Assembly (NCBI RefSeq): GCF_009849585.1
Contig: NZ_VCRN01000015.1
Span: 1 to 64,000 of the forward strand
Direction: 5' to 3'
Length of the DNA stretch: 64,000 nt
DNA from: Bacillus sp. ZZV12-4809
Lineage (GTDB): Bacteria > Bacillota > Bacilli > Bacillales > Cytobacillaceae
Both the position numbers and the translations under genes were made by a program. This document shows, one piece after another, positions 17,726 to 27,497 of the stretch; the first letter of the stretch is position 1, and each line of letters starts with the position of its first letter. A model generated the notes under the pieces. The model made no database searches and was not told the origin of the DNA. It saw nothing but the letters and a program-made list of their open reading frames with translations.

Positions 17726-18772
17726 ATCAAGAAGCGTGTAAAATTAGAAGATATTGCAAAAATTGCTGGTGTGTCAAAAATGACCGTTTCCTTAGCCCTT
17801 AGAGGTGATAAATCGATCAGTGCCAGCACGGCTAATAAAATTAAAGATATAGCTGCTGAATTGGGATATATACCCAATCGTATGGCTCAGGGGCTAAATA
17901 GCGGCCGTTCACATATTATCGGCCTTCTAATAGGCGGTTATTTACATGATGATTACCAAAATCAGTTTCTTAAAGGGGCGATTCCCTATGCAATGGAAAG
18001 GGGCTATACAATCTCCATTGGCCCTGCAGAATGTGATAGCAAGGTAGAGAAGTCTCTTATTGAAAAATACAGGCATATGATGGTAGATGGATTTCTTGCT
18101 TTTCATTGCAATGAAGTGGAGACGTATAAACGCCTGCAAAAATCAAACATTCCATTTGTATTATATACAAAGTATTTCAAGGAATTAGAGGCTGATCATG
18201 TGGTTTGTGATGACCTTGCCGGCGGCTATAAAATGACCAAGCACTTAATTGAACTGGGGCATAAGAAAATTGCATTTGTATTCGATAAGCATTTAGAGTC
18301 GTCCTCAGAAGTTGTGAATAGAATGCAAGGTTATAAAAATGCTTTAAAAGAAAATGGATTGCCTATTGAAGAGCATTTATTCGTTCCTTTTAATTTAGCG
18401 AACTATAATCATACGGATTCCAAAACAGTTATGGCTGAGAATCCGCAGCTATTAGAGTGCTTAAAACAAACCAATCGTCCGACAGCATTATTTGTCTGTA
18501 ATGATATTACGGCATCCTTTGTCTATGTGATTGTCAAAAAATTAGGTCTTTCTATCCCGCATGATATTTCCATAAGCGGCTATGAAGGTGTTTACTTAGG
18601 GTCCATAATAGATCCGCCGCTTACCACGATTTCTACTCCCATTATTGAAATGGGGAGAAAGGCATGTGAAATATTAATTGATAAGATTGAAGGGAAAGTT
18701 CCATTATCTGAGAGAAAGAAAATTCAGCTAGAACCAAGTTTGTTAGTAAGAGAATCGACAATGGCCAGATAA
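17726..18772 (+). CDS. LacI-family regulator with apparent ATC start
   Basis: A LacI/GalR repressor of about 348 residues. The helix-turn-helix is VKLEDIAKIAGVSKMTVSLALRG, with the hinge LGYIPNRMAQGLNSG and an effector domain after SHIIGLLIGG. No ATG, GTG or TTG exists in frame between the HTH and a TTG at 17660, which would add 22 atypical residues that overlap a TATAAT. A strong GGAGGGG at 17713-17719 lies 6-8 bases before an in-frame ATC at 17726, which gives the family-like N-terminus (M)KKRVKLEDIA. ATC initiation is thus the best-supported reading. It is divergent from the secreted propeller gene and probably controls it and the importer locus. Confidence 0.85.
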   Translation: MKKRVKLEDIAKIAGVSKMTVSLALRGDKSISASTANKIKDIAAELGYIPNRMAQGLNSGRSHIIGLLIGGYLHDDYQNQFLKGAIPYAMERGYTISIGPAECDSKVEKSLIEKYRHMMVDGFLAFHCNEVETYKRLQKSNIPFVLYTKYFKELEADHVVCDDLAGGYKMTKHLIELGHKKIAFVFDKHLESSSEVVNRMQGYKNALKENGLPIEEHLFVPFNLANYNHTDSKTVMAENPQLLECLKQTNRPTALFVCNDITASFVYVIVKKLGLSIPHDISISGYEGVYLGSIIDPPLTTISTPIIEMGRKACEILIDKIEGKVPLSERKKIQLEPSLLVRESTMAR

Positions 18773-18810
18773 ATAGCCTTCAACATTATTGAGTACCTTA
18801 CAGTTGACCG

Positions 18811-18875
18811 AGCTTGCTGTGCTCTTCATTCAAGAAAACGTGACTTTTTTGAATGAAGAGTCTAAGCTTTTTTCA
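18811..18875 (+). terminator. Terminator after the second LacI gene
   Basis: CTCTTCATTCAA (18822-18833) pairs with TTGAATGAAGAG (18849-18860), extended by AGCTT/AAGCT outer pairs, and followed by CTTTTTT. Confidence 0.8.
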
Positions 18876-18941
18876 TATTGTTATCCATACAAAAATGACT
18901 TTGAAAGTTAGGGAACTTAAGATTCCGCAAGTGAGCACATA

Positions 18942-18973
18942 AAAAACCCCGCTCAGCGATGAACGAGGTTTTT
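18942..18973 (-). terminator. Bidirectional terminator beyond the DUF4257 gene
   Basis: AAAAACC...GGTTTTT arms with an imperfect inner CG-rich stem give T tracts on both strands. It most likely terminates the minus-strand DUF4257 gene. Confidence 0.65.
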
Positions 18974-18996
18974 CTAGAAATATCGTCTGCATCTCT

Positions 18997-19281
18997 CTAT
19001 TCTTTATGTCTTATTTTTAAGAAATCGAGACATGTCAGCAGTGCATCTCCTCCAAATCCTGCAATCACTGCCAGGAGAACTACCTTTAAGGCAGAGTCAG
19101 GATCTGAAGAAACGACCAAAAAAACAGCCGCTAAAGCCCCCATGATTACCTCTTCAAAGACCCCCAGATAGATGAATTTTTTTGTCCTTCTGGGTTTAAC
19201 CATTTTGCCTTCTTTCCGAATATGTCCAACGACACCAACCAGCCCACCAATCAACAAAGCGAAGGTAATGTTCAAAAACAT
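18997..19281 (-). CDS. DUF4257 family small membrane protein
   Basis: A 94-residue protein with two to three hydrophobic segments: residues 3-20, about 40-58 in a glycine/alanine-rich stretch, and about 65-82 with VIAGFGGDALLTC. It matches the Bacillus DUF4257 family of unknown function. The ATG start has GGAGTG upstream but at a long spacing. It is monocistronic, between the sugar locus and lexA. Confidence 0.7.
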   Translation of the reverse strand: MFLNITFALLIGGLVGVVGHIRKEGKMVKPRRTKKFIYLGVFEEVIMGALAAVFLVVSSDPDSALKVVLLAVIAGFGGDALLTCLDFLKIRHKE

Positions 19282-19451
19282 TTTTTCTTCACACTCCTAA
19301 AGTCGAGATTTTTTGAAAAGCGACCTTAGGTTGATTCTCGGTGTATTACCATTATATAGAAAATGAATATAAAATAATATGCATAAAAATACCGAATTTT
19401 CTGAATGATAAATTAGTCATACATGACTGTAACCTTATGCTAAAAGAAAAG

Positions 19452-19557
19452 TATCAGTTACTTTCGTACCGTTTTGCTGATAGTACCAGGTAATAGGAAC
19501 TGATATCCTTCTTGAAATTGGAAAAAAACAAAAAGCAGGCTGAGGTGCCTGCTTTTT
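19452..19557 (-). terminator. lexA terminator and an adjacent inverted repeat
   Basis: AAAAAGCAGGC (19530-19540) pairs with GCCTGCTTTTT around a 6-base loop and terminates lexA on the minus strand. Next to it, TATCAGTT and AACTGATA at about 19453-19505 form the arms of a longer imperfect inverted repeat of unknown role. The rest of the 19282-19566 gap shows no gene. Confidence 0.7.
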
Positions 19558-19566
19558 AACAATCTA

Positions 19567-20190
19567 TCAATGCATATGACGGTATACGCCTATCACTTTC
19601 CCAAGAATAGAAACATTGCGGAGAATAATCGGTTCCATTGTGGAGTTTTCTGGCTGTAGACGAATAAAGTCTTTTTCTTTAAAGAATCTCTTAACAGTTG
19701 CTTCGTCTTCCTCTGTCATGGCAACTACGATATCTCCATTATTGGCAGTGCTCTGCTGTTTTACGATTACATAGTCTCCATCAAGGATCCCTGCTTCAAT
19801 CATACTTTCTCCCATGATTTCAAGCATGAATACATGCTCGTCAGCAGGTGCCATTCTTTCCGGAAGCGGAAAATATTCTTCAACATTTTCAATTGCCGTT
19901 ATCGGCTGCCCTGCGGTTACTTTACCAACGATCGGAACATTGACTGCACTGATCTTGGGGATATTTGAAGCTTCGTCCATATCTAAAATCTCAATGGCGC
20001 GCGGTTTAGTAGGGTCTCTGCGGATCAGCCCTTTGCTTTCAAGCCTGGCGAGATGACCGTGAACAGTTGAGCTTGAAGCCAGGCCGACTGCTTCCCCAAT
20101 TTCCCTTACAGAAGGAGGATATCCTCTCAACTTAACTTCTTCTTTAATAAACTCCAATATATCTTGCTGCCTTTTTGATAGTTTCACCAT
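19567..20190 (-). CDS. lexA: SOS repressor LexA
   Basis: A 207-residue LexA (B. subtilis 205). The N-terminal winged helix carries [25 protein letters not shown]. The autocleavage site is A93-G94 in VTAGQP, and the protease dyad is S129 (MGESM) with K167 (ATVKRFF). The ATG at 20190 is chosen because GAGGTG lies 8 bases upstream and the product then starts as known LexA does; upstream in-frame codons run into the promoter. It is divergent from yneA with SOS boxes between them. Confidence 0.98.
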   Translation of the reverse strand: MVKLSKRQQDILEFIKEEVKLRGYPPSVREIGEAVGLASSSTVHGHLARLESKGLIRRDPTKPRAIEILDMDEASNIPKISAVNVPIVGKVTAGQPITAIENVEEYFPLPERMAPADEHVFMLEIMGESMIEAGILDGDYVIVKQQSTANNGDIVVAMTEEDEATVKRFFKEKDFIRLQPENSTMEPIILRNVSILGKVIGVYRHMH

Positions 20191-20224
20191 CTTTACGCAC
20201 CTCGTATGTGTTTTTGTTGTCTCA

Positions 20225-20330
20225 ATTATAGCATCAATTACCATATGATACAAACATAAGTTCGAATTTTTATTGACACAAAACAAACGTTCGGTCTATA
20301 ATAAAAACATCAAATGCGAACGTATATTCT
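20225..20330. promoter_or_regulatory. Divergent lexA/yneA promoters with three SOS boxes
   Basis: The yneA promoter is TTGACA at 20273-20278 and TATAAT at 20297-20302 (18-base spacer). The lexA promoter on the minus strand is TTGTAT (20253-20248) and TATAAT (20230-20225). LexA boxes related to CGAAC-N4-GTTCG are CAAACATAAGTTCG at 20251-20264 (one mismatch, over the lexA -35), AAAACAAACGTTCG at 20280-20293 (in the yneA promoter), and CGAACGTATATTCT at 20317-20330. Confidence 0.85.
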
Positions 20331-20347
20331 CTTGAGGGTGGTTAATT

Positions 20348-20680
20348 ATGCTGAACAAATTGTGGAAATCATATTCTTATGCTATTATTCTCTTCGTTTT
20401 GAGCTTGGCGGCATCGCTTATAATGCTCATACAGATAGAAGCACCTGATACGGAAAAGTTTGTGAAAGTCACTGTTGCAGAAGGGGATTCATTATGGAAG
20501 ATTGCTGAAAATTTTTCTGCCGAGCATTCAATGTCAACAGATCAATTTATTAATTGGGTTGAACAAAATAATGGGATAGCGGCAGGAAGGATTTTTCCGG
20601 GTGATGAAATTGTCATTCCAGTAAAAGCTCTGGATGACCAGCCATATAAAGAGCTTGCCAGCTCAGACCTTAACGAATAA
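20348..20680 (+). CDS. yneA: SOS-induced cell division inhibitor YneA
   Basis: A 110-residue protein that blocks septation after DNA damage. It has one N-terminal transmembrane segment (about residues 10-30) and an extracytoplasmic LysM domain beginning VTVAEGDSLWKIAENF. Both are needed for YneA activity in B. subtilis. ATG is preceded by GAGGGTGG. It is first gene of the LexA-controlled yneA-yneB(-ynzC) group. Confidence 0.95.
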   Translation: MLNKLWKSYSYAIILFVLSLAASLIMLIQIEAPDTEKFVKVTVAEGDSLWKIAENFSAEHSMSTDQFINWVEQNNGIAAGRIFPGDEIVIPVKALDDQPYKELASSDLNE

Positions 20681-21336
<656 letters not shown>

Positions 21337-21337
<1 letters not shown>

Positions 21338-21368
21338 AGCACTTTTCTTGTCAAAAGTGCTCATTTTT
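21337..21368 (+). terminator. Terminator after yneB
   Basis: GAGCACTTTT pairs with AAAAGTGCTC around a 6-base loop and is followed by ATTTTT. Confidence 0.85.
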
Positions 21369-21480
21369 AGTATGATGGCATTTGAGTTTCAGTATTGTTC
21401 CATAACTGAAGCTGCTGTATAATAAAAACTTCCATCAGATTATTCAAAGGTAAACTTTTGATATAAAGGAGTTTTAATAA

Positions 21481-21714
21481 ATGCTGCCTAAACAAAAACT
21501 TGCCCGAATTAATGAATTGGCAAAGAAGGCCAAGGAATCCGGACTGACTGAAGCAGAAGCGAAAGAACAGACCTCGCTGCGCAAAGAGTATTTGGAGACT
21601 TTCCGCTCAGGCATGTTAAACACGCTGAAAGGCGTTACAATCGTTGATCCGAAAGGGAATGATGTAACACCGAAAAAGCTGAAGGAATTCCAAAATAAAA
21701 ATCGCCTTCACTAA
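21481..21714 (+). CDS. ynzC: DUF896 protein YnzC
   Basis: A 77-residue soluble helical-hairpin protein of the DUF896/UPF0291 family, with the signature RINELAKKAKESGLTEAE and TSLRKEYLETFR. Function is unknown. ATG is preceded by AAAGGAG. It lies between yneB and tkt as in B. subtilis, here behind a terminator. A hairpin with AGGGATACA and TGTATTCCT arms (21728-21752, then TTCTTTT) follows it. Confidence 0.93.
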   Translation: MLPKQKLARINELAKKAKESGLTEAEAKEQTSLRKEYLETFRSGMLNTLKGVTIVDPKGNDVTPKKLKEFQNKNRLH

Positions 21715-21727
21715 TAATATAATTGCA

Positions 21728-21757
21728 AGGGATACACTGTGCTGTATTCCTTCTTTT
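21728..21757 (+). terminator. Terminator after ynzC
   Basis: Arms AGGGATACA and TGTATTCCT around a 6-base loop, followed by TCTTTT. Confidence 0.7.
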
Positions 21758-21935
21758 AATAGAGGAGATGGTATTACTGCCTGTCTCCGCTTTTTTTACA
21801 TATGCCGGGTGTTTTTGTGTCAATATAGTAACAAACCGGCTTTTTGTCCTTTACCTAACCCTATTGGTTGTGAAAATAAGGGACACCCGATAATATTATA
21901 AGAGTGAAGAATTTCTACTCGAAAGGATGTATTGA

Positions 21936-23942
21936 ATGTTTAATCACACAGATGAACTATCCATCAGTTCCATTCGTACTTTATCAATTGACGCCATTGA
22001 AAAGGCAAATTCCGGCCATCCGGGCATGCCAATGGGAGCTGCTCCAATGGCTTATACTCTTTGGACGCGCTTTATGAACCACAATCCAAAAAATCCGGAC
22101 TGGTTCAACCGTGATCGTTTTGTCCTTTCTGCAGGACATGGCTCTATGCTTTTATACAGCCTTCTTCATCTTTCCGGCTATGATGTATCCATGGATGATA
22201 TTAAAGAGTTCAGACAGTGGGGAAGCAAGACTCCCGGTCACCCTGAATACGGCCATACTCCTGGTGTTGACGCAACTACAGGCCCATTAGGACAAGGTAT
22301 TGCTATGGCTGTCGGTATGGCAATGGCTGAACGCCACCTTGCTGCTACATACAATAAAGACAACTTCAATGTTGTTGATCATTATACATACAGCATTTGC
22401 GGTGACGGAGATCTTATGGAAGGCGTTTCGGCTGAAGCTGCTTCCCTTGCTGGACACTTGAAGCTTGGCAGGCTGGTTGTTCTTTATGATTCCAATGATA
22501 TCTCACTTGATGGAGACCTTGATAAATCTTTCTCTGAAAGTGTTGAACAGCGCTTTAAATCATACGGATGGCAGTATATCCGCGTAGAAGACGGAAATGA
22601 CCTCCACGAAATAGCAAAAGCTATTGAAGAAGCAAAGCAGGACGAAAACCGTCCGACAATGATTGAAGTAAAAACAGTCATTGGCTACGGTTCTCCAAAC
22701 AAATCAGGAAAATCTGATGTTCACGGCGCTCCTCTTGGTGCTGATGAATTGAAATTAACTAAAGAAGCTTACAAATGGACATTTGAAGAAGACTTCCATG
22801 TTCCACAGGAAGTATATGATCACTTTAATATGCAAGTTGTTGAAAACGGTGCGAAAAAGCAGCAGGAATGGGAAGACCTTTTTGCTCAATACAAAGAATC
22901 ACATCCTGAGTTAGGAAAACAGCTGGAGCAGGCAATTAATGGTGAGCTTACTGAAGGCTGGGATAAAGACATCCCTGTTTATGAAGAAGGTAAGAGCCTT
23001 GCCAGCCGCGCTTCTTCCGGAGAAGTGCTAAATGCTATCGCTCAGAACCTGCCTTCTTTCTTCGGCGGATCTGCTGACCTTGCAGGATCAAATAAAACAA
23101 TGATTAAAGGAACTGGTGACTTTACGGCTGAATCATTTGATGGCCGCAACATCTGGTTCGGAGTACGTGAATTTGCTATGGGAGCTGCCTTAAATGGAAT
23201 GGCGCTTCACGGCGGATTAAAGGTATTCGGCGGAACATTCTTCGTGTTCTCTGATTACCTTCGCCCGGCAATTCGTCTGGCTGCTCTTATGAACCTGCCT
23301 GTAACATATGTATTTACCCATGACAGTATCGCTGTCGGTGAAGACGGCCCTACGCATGAGCCTGTAGAACAGCTTGCCGCATTGCGTGCAATGCCAAACC
23401 TTTCTGTTGTCCGTCCTGCTGATGGCAATGAAACAGCAGCAGCCTGGAAAACAGCAATTGAATCAACAAATAAGCCAACTGCATTAGTATTGACTCGTCA
23501 AAACCTGCCTACATTAAAAGGGACGGATTCAGCGGCATACGAAGGTGTTCAAAAAGGCGGATACGTTGTATCACCAGCTTCTAACAGCAATGCGGATGTA
23601 TTATTGCTTGCTGCAGGATCTGAAGTCAGCCTCGCAGTTGAAGCTCAAAAAGTGCTTGAAGGCGAAGGCATCCATGCATCTGTAATAAGTATGCCTGCCT
23701 GGGATCGTTTTGAAGCTCAATCAAAAGAGTACAAAGAAAGCGTAATTCCTAAGACAGTCAAGAAACGTCTTGCCATTGAAATGGGATCTTCACTTGGCTG
23801 GCATCGTTATGCTGGAGACGAAGGCGATGTTCTTGCCATCGATACGTTCGGCGCGTCTGCACCAGGAGAAAGAATTATGGAAGAATACGGATTTACAGTA
23901 GATAACGTTGTAGCACGCGTGAAAGCATTGCTGCAGGGATAA
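21936..23942 (+). CDS. tkt: Transketolase
   Basis: A 668-residue thiamine-diphosphate enzyme moving two-carbon units between sugar phosphates in the pentose phosphate pathway. The TPP/Mg motif GDGDLMEG is near residue 155, the N-terminal GHPGMPMG and TGPLGQG are substrate/cofactor-site motifs, and [14 protein letters not shown] is typical of the pyrimidine domain. ATG is preceded by AAAGGATG. It would process pentose phosphates made by the sugar locus upstream, but its position is simply the conserved backbone order. Confidence 0.98.
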   Translation: MFNHTDELSISSIRTLSIDAIEKANSGHPGMPMGAAPMAYTLWTRFMNHNPKNPDWFNRDRFVLSAGHGSMLLYSLLHLSGYDVSMDDIKEFRQWGSKTPGHPEYGHTPGVDATTGPLGQGIAMAVGMAMAERHLAATYNKDNFNVVDHYTYSICGDGDLMEGVSAEAASLAGHLKLGRLVVLYDSNDISLDGDLDKSFSESVEQRFKSYGWQYIRVEDGNDLHEIAKAIEEAKQDENRPTMIEVKTVIGYGSPNKSGKSDVHGAPLGADELKLTKEAYKWTFEEDFHVPQEVYDHFNMQVVENGAKKQQEWEDLFAQYKESHPELGKQLEQAINGELTEGWDKDIPVYEEGKSLASRASSGEVLNAIAQNLPSFFGGSADLAGSNKTMIKGTGDFTAESFDGRNIWFGVREFAMGAALNGMALHGGLKVFGGTFFVFSDYLRPAIRLAALMNLPVTYVFTHDSIAVGEDGPTHEPVEQLAALRAMPNLSVVRPADGNETAAAWKTAIESTNKPTALVLTRQNLPTLKGTDSAAYEGVQKGGYVVSPASNSNADVLLLAAGSEVSLAVEAQKVLEGEGIHASVISMPAWDRFEAQSKEYKESVIPKTVKKRLAIEMGSSLGWHRYAGDEGDVLAIDTFGASAPGERIMEEYGFTVDNVVARVKALLQG

Positions 23943-23956
23943 TAATAACAGTGAAG

Positions 23957-23983
23957 GGAGAGCTGATAGGCTCTCCTTTTTTT
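23957..23983 (+). terminator. Terminator of tkt
   Basis: GGAGAGC pairs with GCTCTCC around a 6-base loop, followed by seven T. Confidence 0.9.
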
Positions 23984-24320
23984 GATTGGATTTGATGAGT
24001 AGGCATGAAGAGAGAAACAAGAATTAGCCGCCATATAGGCTCAGAAGCCACCAGAAAGAGAAAAAGCCGCAGCTAAACAGTGAATATTCAAGCCGTCATT
24101 AAAATCAAGATTACAAGCAGTCAAATCTGGGAATATGCCATAGTGAATAGATTTTTGTAAAGAGCAAATCGGCAGATTTCAACCACCATGAATCCTCATA
24201 ATCCACTGAACTCTTCGCTTTCGACAAAATTAGTGATAGTTTTTAACATCTTCAGACACATTCTTTAAAAGCGTTTACTTATAATTGAAAGAAATGGATT
24301 GTCCCGGAAGGAGGGGCCAG
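23984..24320 (+). promoter_or_regulatory. sirA upstream region with a Spo0A box
   Basis: No gene is seen in this 340-base stretch. A perfect Spo0A box (TTTGTCGAA on the minus strand) is at 24220-24228, about 60 bases upstream of a TATAAT at 24280-24285 that lacks a good -35. That layout suits Spo0A~P activation of sirA, as known in B. subtilis. Confidence 0.65.
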
Positions 24321-24758
24321 ATGAGAGCTTATCAATTGTATTTAATAGAAGATGAATTTGCGTCCCATTATTTTGGCAGAGAGCGGATGTTTTTTCAGTT
24401 GTTTGAAGAGTATGAGCGTTCGTCAGGTGAAATGAAGTCGATTCTATCGAAGCAAATTGATTTTGTGACTAAGCCAATCCCGGGTTTGAAAGTGCATCAA
24501 TATATCCATCAGCAGCTGCAGAGAAAAAAGGACTTTATCATAGAAAAAAGTGCATACTATATAGAGATGAGCAAAAGAAGCAGGGCGAAGCTTGAAGTAT
24601 TTGAACGAAGCCTGGTATTAGAAGCGGCGGGCAGCTATGAGGCTGAGACAGTTTTTTTCGAGGTGCTGCGAAAAAGCGAGTCTTCCTTTTTGGCTGTTGA
24701 CCTCCAGCATAAGCGCTATGGGTGGCTAAAACCGATTAAAGAAAGAAAATTCGTCTAA
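24321..24758 (+). CDS. sirA: Sporulation inhibitor of replication SirA
   Basis: A 145-residue protein (B. subtilis YneE/SirA about 148) that binds domain I of DnaA to stop new rounds of replication when cells sporulate. Family landmarks are DEFASHYFGRERMFFQLF near the N-terminus and the C-terminal block YEAETVFFEVLRK followed by RYGWLKPIKERKFV. The ATG at 24321 follows AAGGAGGGG by 5 bases; the longer frame from 24285 adds 12 unsupported residues. Confidence 0.92.
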   Translation: MRAYQLYLIEDEFASHYFGRERMFFQLFEEYERSSGEMKSILSKQIDFVTKPIPGLKVHQYIHQQLQRKKDFIIEKSAYYIEMSKRSRAKLEVFERSLVLEAAGSYEAETVFFEVLRKSESSFLAVDLQHKRYGWLKPIKERKFV

Positions 24759-24844
24759 AATAAGAGAAAAACTGAAGCAAATATTGTATAATAACCTTTG
24801 GTCTAGTACACTGTATGATAGACAACATGAAGGAGGAAGTTAGT

Positions 24845-25060
24845 ATGGGTATGTACATTCTAGTTGGTGTACTGGCGCTTCTTGCCGGTGTAGCACTAGG
24901 ATTTTTCATTGCTCGAAAATATATGATGAGCTACCTTGAGAAAAATCCGCCAATTAATGAACAAATGCTTAAAATGATGATGATGCAAATGGGCATGAAG
25001 CCATCTCAAAAGAAGATCAACCAAATGATGAATGCCATGAACAAGCAGACTGGCAAGTAA
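24845..25060 (+). CDS. yneF: UPF0154 membrane protein YneF
   Basis: A 71-residue single-pass protein. One N-terminal transmembrane segment ([17 protein letters not shown]) is followed by the invariant [18 protein letters not shown] and [10 protein letters not shown]. Function is unknown; the family is near-universal in bacilli. The ATG at 24845 sits behind AAGGAGGAAG; the ATG at 24815 would place that site inside the gene. Confidence 0.93.
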   Translation: MGMYILVGVLALLAGVALGFFIARKYMMSYLEKNPPINEQMLKMMMMQMGMKPSQKKINQMMNAMNKQTGK

Positions 25061-25109
25061 TCAGGGACAAGCGGCCCATTGGAAGCCATTTTTCTGTTAT
25101 ACTAACAGG

Positions 25110-25149
25110 AAGGTGGTTTTTTTATTTATAAATGAAACCTTCCTTTCAA
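25110..25149 (+). terminator. Hairpin after yneF
   Basis: GGAAGGT pairs with ACCTTCC, with further A-T pairs inside (GGTTT/AAACC), then TTTC. It is probably the yneF terminator. Confidence 0.55.
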
Positions 25150-25197
25150 GCAGACCGTATATAATACTATGACAAATCATGAAAGGAACGAGCAATT

Positions 25198-25638
25198 TTG
25201 AAGAAAGTAATCTTAATAGGGCTCCTTACCATTTCCATGTTATTAAGCGGCTGTTCCGTTCTGGGAGAAGTTAATAACTCCATTGGCTATGTTAATGAGG
25301 CGACTGAGCATATTAATACATTAAGCAACTTTGCCGAAGAGGCCCCGCAGCTGATTCAGGAAGCGGCAGCAGACCCGGCAGCAAAGCAGGAACTTGAAGA
25401 CAGGTTGATGACTCTAAAGCAGGAAGTTGAAGAATTTATCGCCATTCAGGATATACCGAAGCTTGCAGAAGATGTTCATCAGGAGCTTGTGACCCAGAAT
25501 GAAACGCTTTTGGCAGAGATCAATAAAATTATGGAAAATGGCAACCTTGCGCTGGATCAGCTGGAAAATTCAGAGCTGTTCTCAACAATTAATAAAGCAA
25601 CAAGCCTGATAAATCGAATAGAAGCATTAGGGCAATAA
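25198..25638 (+). CDS. DUF6376 family lipoprotein
   Basis: A 146-residue lipoprotein. The signal peptide ends in the lipobox LLSGC (Cys about 19), followed by SVLGEVNNSIGYVNEATEHIN, the recognisable start of the DUF6376 family, and then a helical, acidic body suggesting a coiled coil. Function is unknown. The TTG start has GAAAGGAACG upstream. It is followed by its own terminator at 25637-25663. Confidence 0.8.
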   Translation: MKKVILIGLLTISMLLSGCSVLGEVNNSIGYVNEATEHINTLSNFAEEAPQLIQEAAADPAAKQELEDRLMTLKQEVEEFIAIQDIPKLAEDVHQELVTQNETLLAEINKIMENGNLALDQLENSELFSTINKATSLINRIEALGQ

Positions 25639-25663
25639 AGCATCCATCCGGGTGCTTTTTTTT
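25637..25663 (+). terminator. Terminator of the DUF6376 gene
   Basis: AAAGCATCC pairs with GGGTGCTTT around a short loop and runs into eight T. Confidence 0.85.
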
Positions 25664-25744
25664 GTTGCGGGAAAAATCTTCCTTATTTTCTTAATATTTG
25701 ATAAACTATTTAAGCTATGATGGATTTCGGAGGATGAATGGGGT

Positions 25745-27493
25745 ATGAAGGTTTTTTTTGATTTAATGTGGTTTTTTAAACAGGAGAAAAAGGCTTATAT
25801 AAACGGGATTATCCTGCTGCTTTTTGTGGCAATGCTTCAGCTGGTCCCTCCAAAGGTAGTGGGGATTGTTGTCGACTTGATTAAAAATGGCAAGCTGACT
25901 GCGCAAGCATTAATTATGTGGGTTGTAATTCTGATTGTGGTTGCCCTCATGATGTATGTGCTCCGCTATTATTGGCGCATTATGATTTTCGGTTCAGCCG
26001 TTAAGCTGTCCAAACTTCTGCGCAACAGGCTTTACAAGCATTTTACCAGTATGTCGCAGGCCTTTTATCAGAAAAAGCGGGTAGGGGATTTGATGGCGCA
26101 TGCGACCAATGACCTGCAGGCTATCCAGCAGACGGCAGGGGCTGGAGTGCTAACTTTTGTCGACTCCCTTGCGACAGGCGGCTTCGTTATTATTGCAATG
26201 GCAGCAACAATCAGCTGGAAGCTGACACTGATCTGTCTGATACCGATGCCTCTTATGGCACTTTTGACAAGCTGGTATGGAACACTTCTTCATAAACGGT
26301 TTCACAAAGCTCAAGAGGCTTTTTCTTCACTGAATGACAAAACTCAGGAAAGTGTTTCAGGAATTAAGGTGATTAAAACATTCGGCCAGGAAAAAGAAGA
26401 TATAGAAGATTTCCGCAGACAGTCTGAAGATGTAGTACAAAAGAACATTGCTGTTGCTAAGGTTGACTCTTTGTTTGATCCAACGATCAGCATTATTGTA
26501 GGGATCTCTTTCTTCTTGTCTATTGCATTTGGGTCAAGGTATGTTATTGCAGGAGAACTGACAATCGGACAGCTGGTTTCATTTACAACTTACTTGGGTC
26601 TCCTGATTTGGCCAATGCTTGCCTTTGGCTGGCTGTTTAACATCGTCGAAAGAGGCCGCGCATCATATGATCGAGTCTCTTCACTTCTTGCAGAAGAAAT
26701 CGAAATTAAGGATGATGAATCAGGCATCAATGAAGTTCCATGCGGTAACATTGAGTACAACGTCGAGGAGTTCGCTTATCCGGGTGAACAGGATCGGCTG
26801 CTTAAGGATATTCATTTTAGATTGGAAAGAGGAGAGACGCTCTGCATTGCAGGTAAAACGGGTGCGGGAAAAACCACAATTCTAAAGCTTTTGTTTCGGG
26901 AATTTGAAGGCTATAAAGGAGAGATATTTTTTGCAGGACATCCTATCAGCCGCTATAAACTCGGTAAGCTGAGAGAGGCTGTTGGCTATGTCCCGCAGGA
27001 GCACTTCCTGTTCTCGGCCACTGTTGCTGAAAATATAGCTTTCACAAAGCCGGATGCAAACCCTGAAGATATTTATGCGGCAGCCAAACTGGCCAATATC
27101 CATGATGATATTCTCGAATTTACAGAAGGTTATCAGACTGTTGTCGGTGAAAGAGGGGTCTCTCTTTCCGGAGGGCAAAAGCAGCGAATTTCCATCGCAA
27201 GGGCACTATTGATGAATCCGGAAGTATTGATTTTAGATGACTCCCTTTCTGCTGTTGATGCCAAAACAGAGGAAGCAATTCTCAGTTCCTTGCGGGCTGA
27301 ACGGTCTGGCAAGACAACAATTATTACAGCTCACCGGCTGAGCGCCATTCAGCATGCGAATCTCATATTGGTGATGGATGAAGGGGAAATTGTTCAGAGG
27401 GGAACACATGATGAACTAATGGCTGAAGAAGGCTGGTATAAGAATATGTATCTTCGCCAGCAGCTGGAAGAGCTAGTGGAGCATGGGGGATAA
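25745..27493 (+). CDS. Heterodimeric ABC exporter subunit with degenerate site (BmrC/YheI-like)
   Basis: A 582-residue half-transporter: six transmembrane helices (residues 1 to about 310) plus a nucleotide-binding domain. Walker A GKTGAGKTT is at 370-378 and the signature LSGGQ is intact. The residue after Walker B aspartate D498 is D499 instead of the catalytic glutamate (LILDDSLSAVD). This is the pattern of the degenerate site in BmrC and TM287. It pairs with the next gene, and the two frames are about 5 bases apart or overlap. Multidrug export is the usual role. Confidence 0.9.
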   Translation: MKVFFDLMWFFKQEKKAYINGIILLLFVAMLQLVPPKVVGIVVDLIKNGKLTAQALIMWVVILIVVALMMYVLRYYWRIMIFGSAVKLSKLLRNRLYKHFTSMSQAFYQKKRVGDLMAHATNDLQAIQQTAGAGVLTFVDSLATGGFVIIAMAATISWKLTLICLIPMPLMALLTSWYGTLLHKRFHKAQEAFSSLNDKTQESVSGIKVIKTFGQEKEDIEDFRRQSEDVVQKNIAVAKVDSLFDPTISIIVGISFFLSIAFGSRYVIAGELTIGQLVSFTTYLGLLIWPMLAFGWLFNIVERGRASYDRVSSLLAEEIEIKDDESGINEVPCGNIEYNVEEFAYPGEQDRLLKDIHFRLERGETLCIAGKTGAGKTTILKLLFREFEGYKGEIFFAGHPISRYKLGKLREAVGYVPQEHFLFSATVAENIAFTKPDANPEDIYAAAKLANIHDDILEFTEGYQTVVGERGVSLSGGQKQRISIARALLMNPEVLILDDSLSAVDAKTEEAILSSLRAERSGKTTIITAHRLSAIQHANLILVMDEGEIVQRGTHDELMAEEGWYKNMYLRQQLEELVEHGG

Positions 27494-27497
27494 GACT

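Noticed and set aside
20191..20286. N-terminal extension of LexA
   Set aside because: The extra codons cover the lexA promoter and an SOS box, and LexA of known length starts at 20190.
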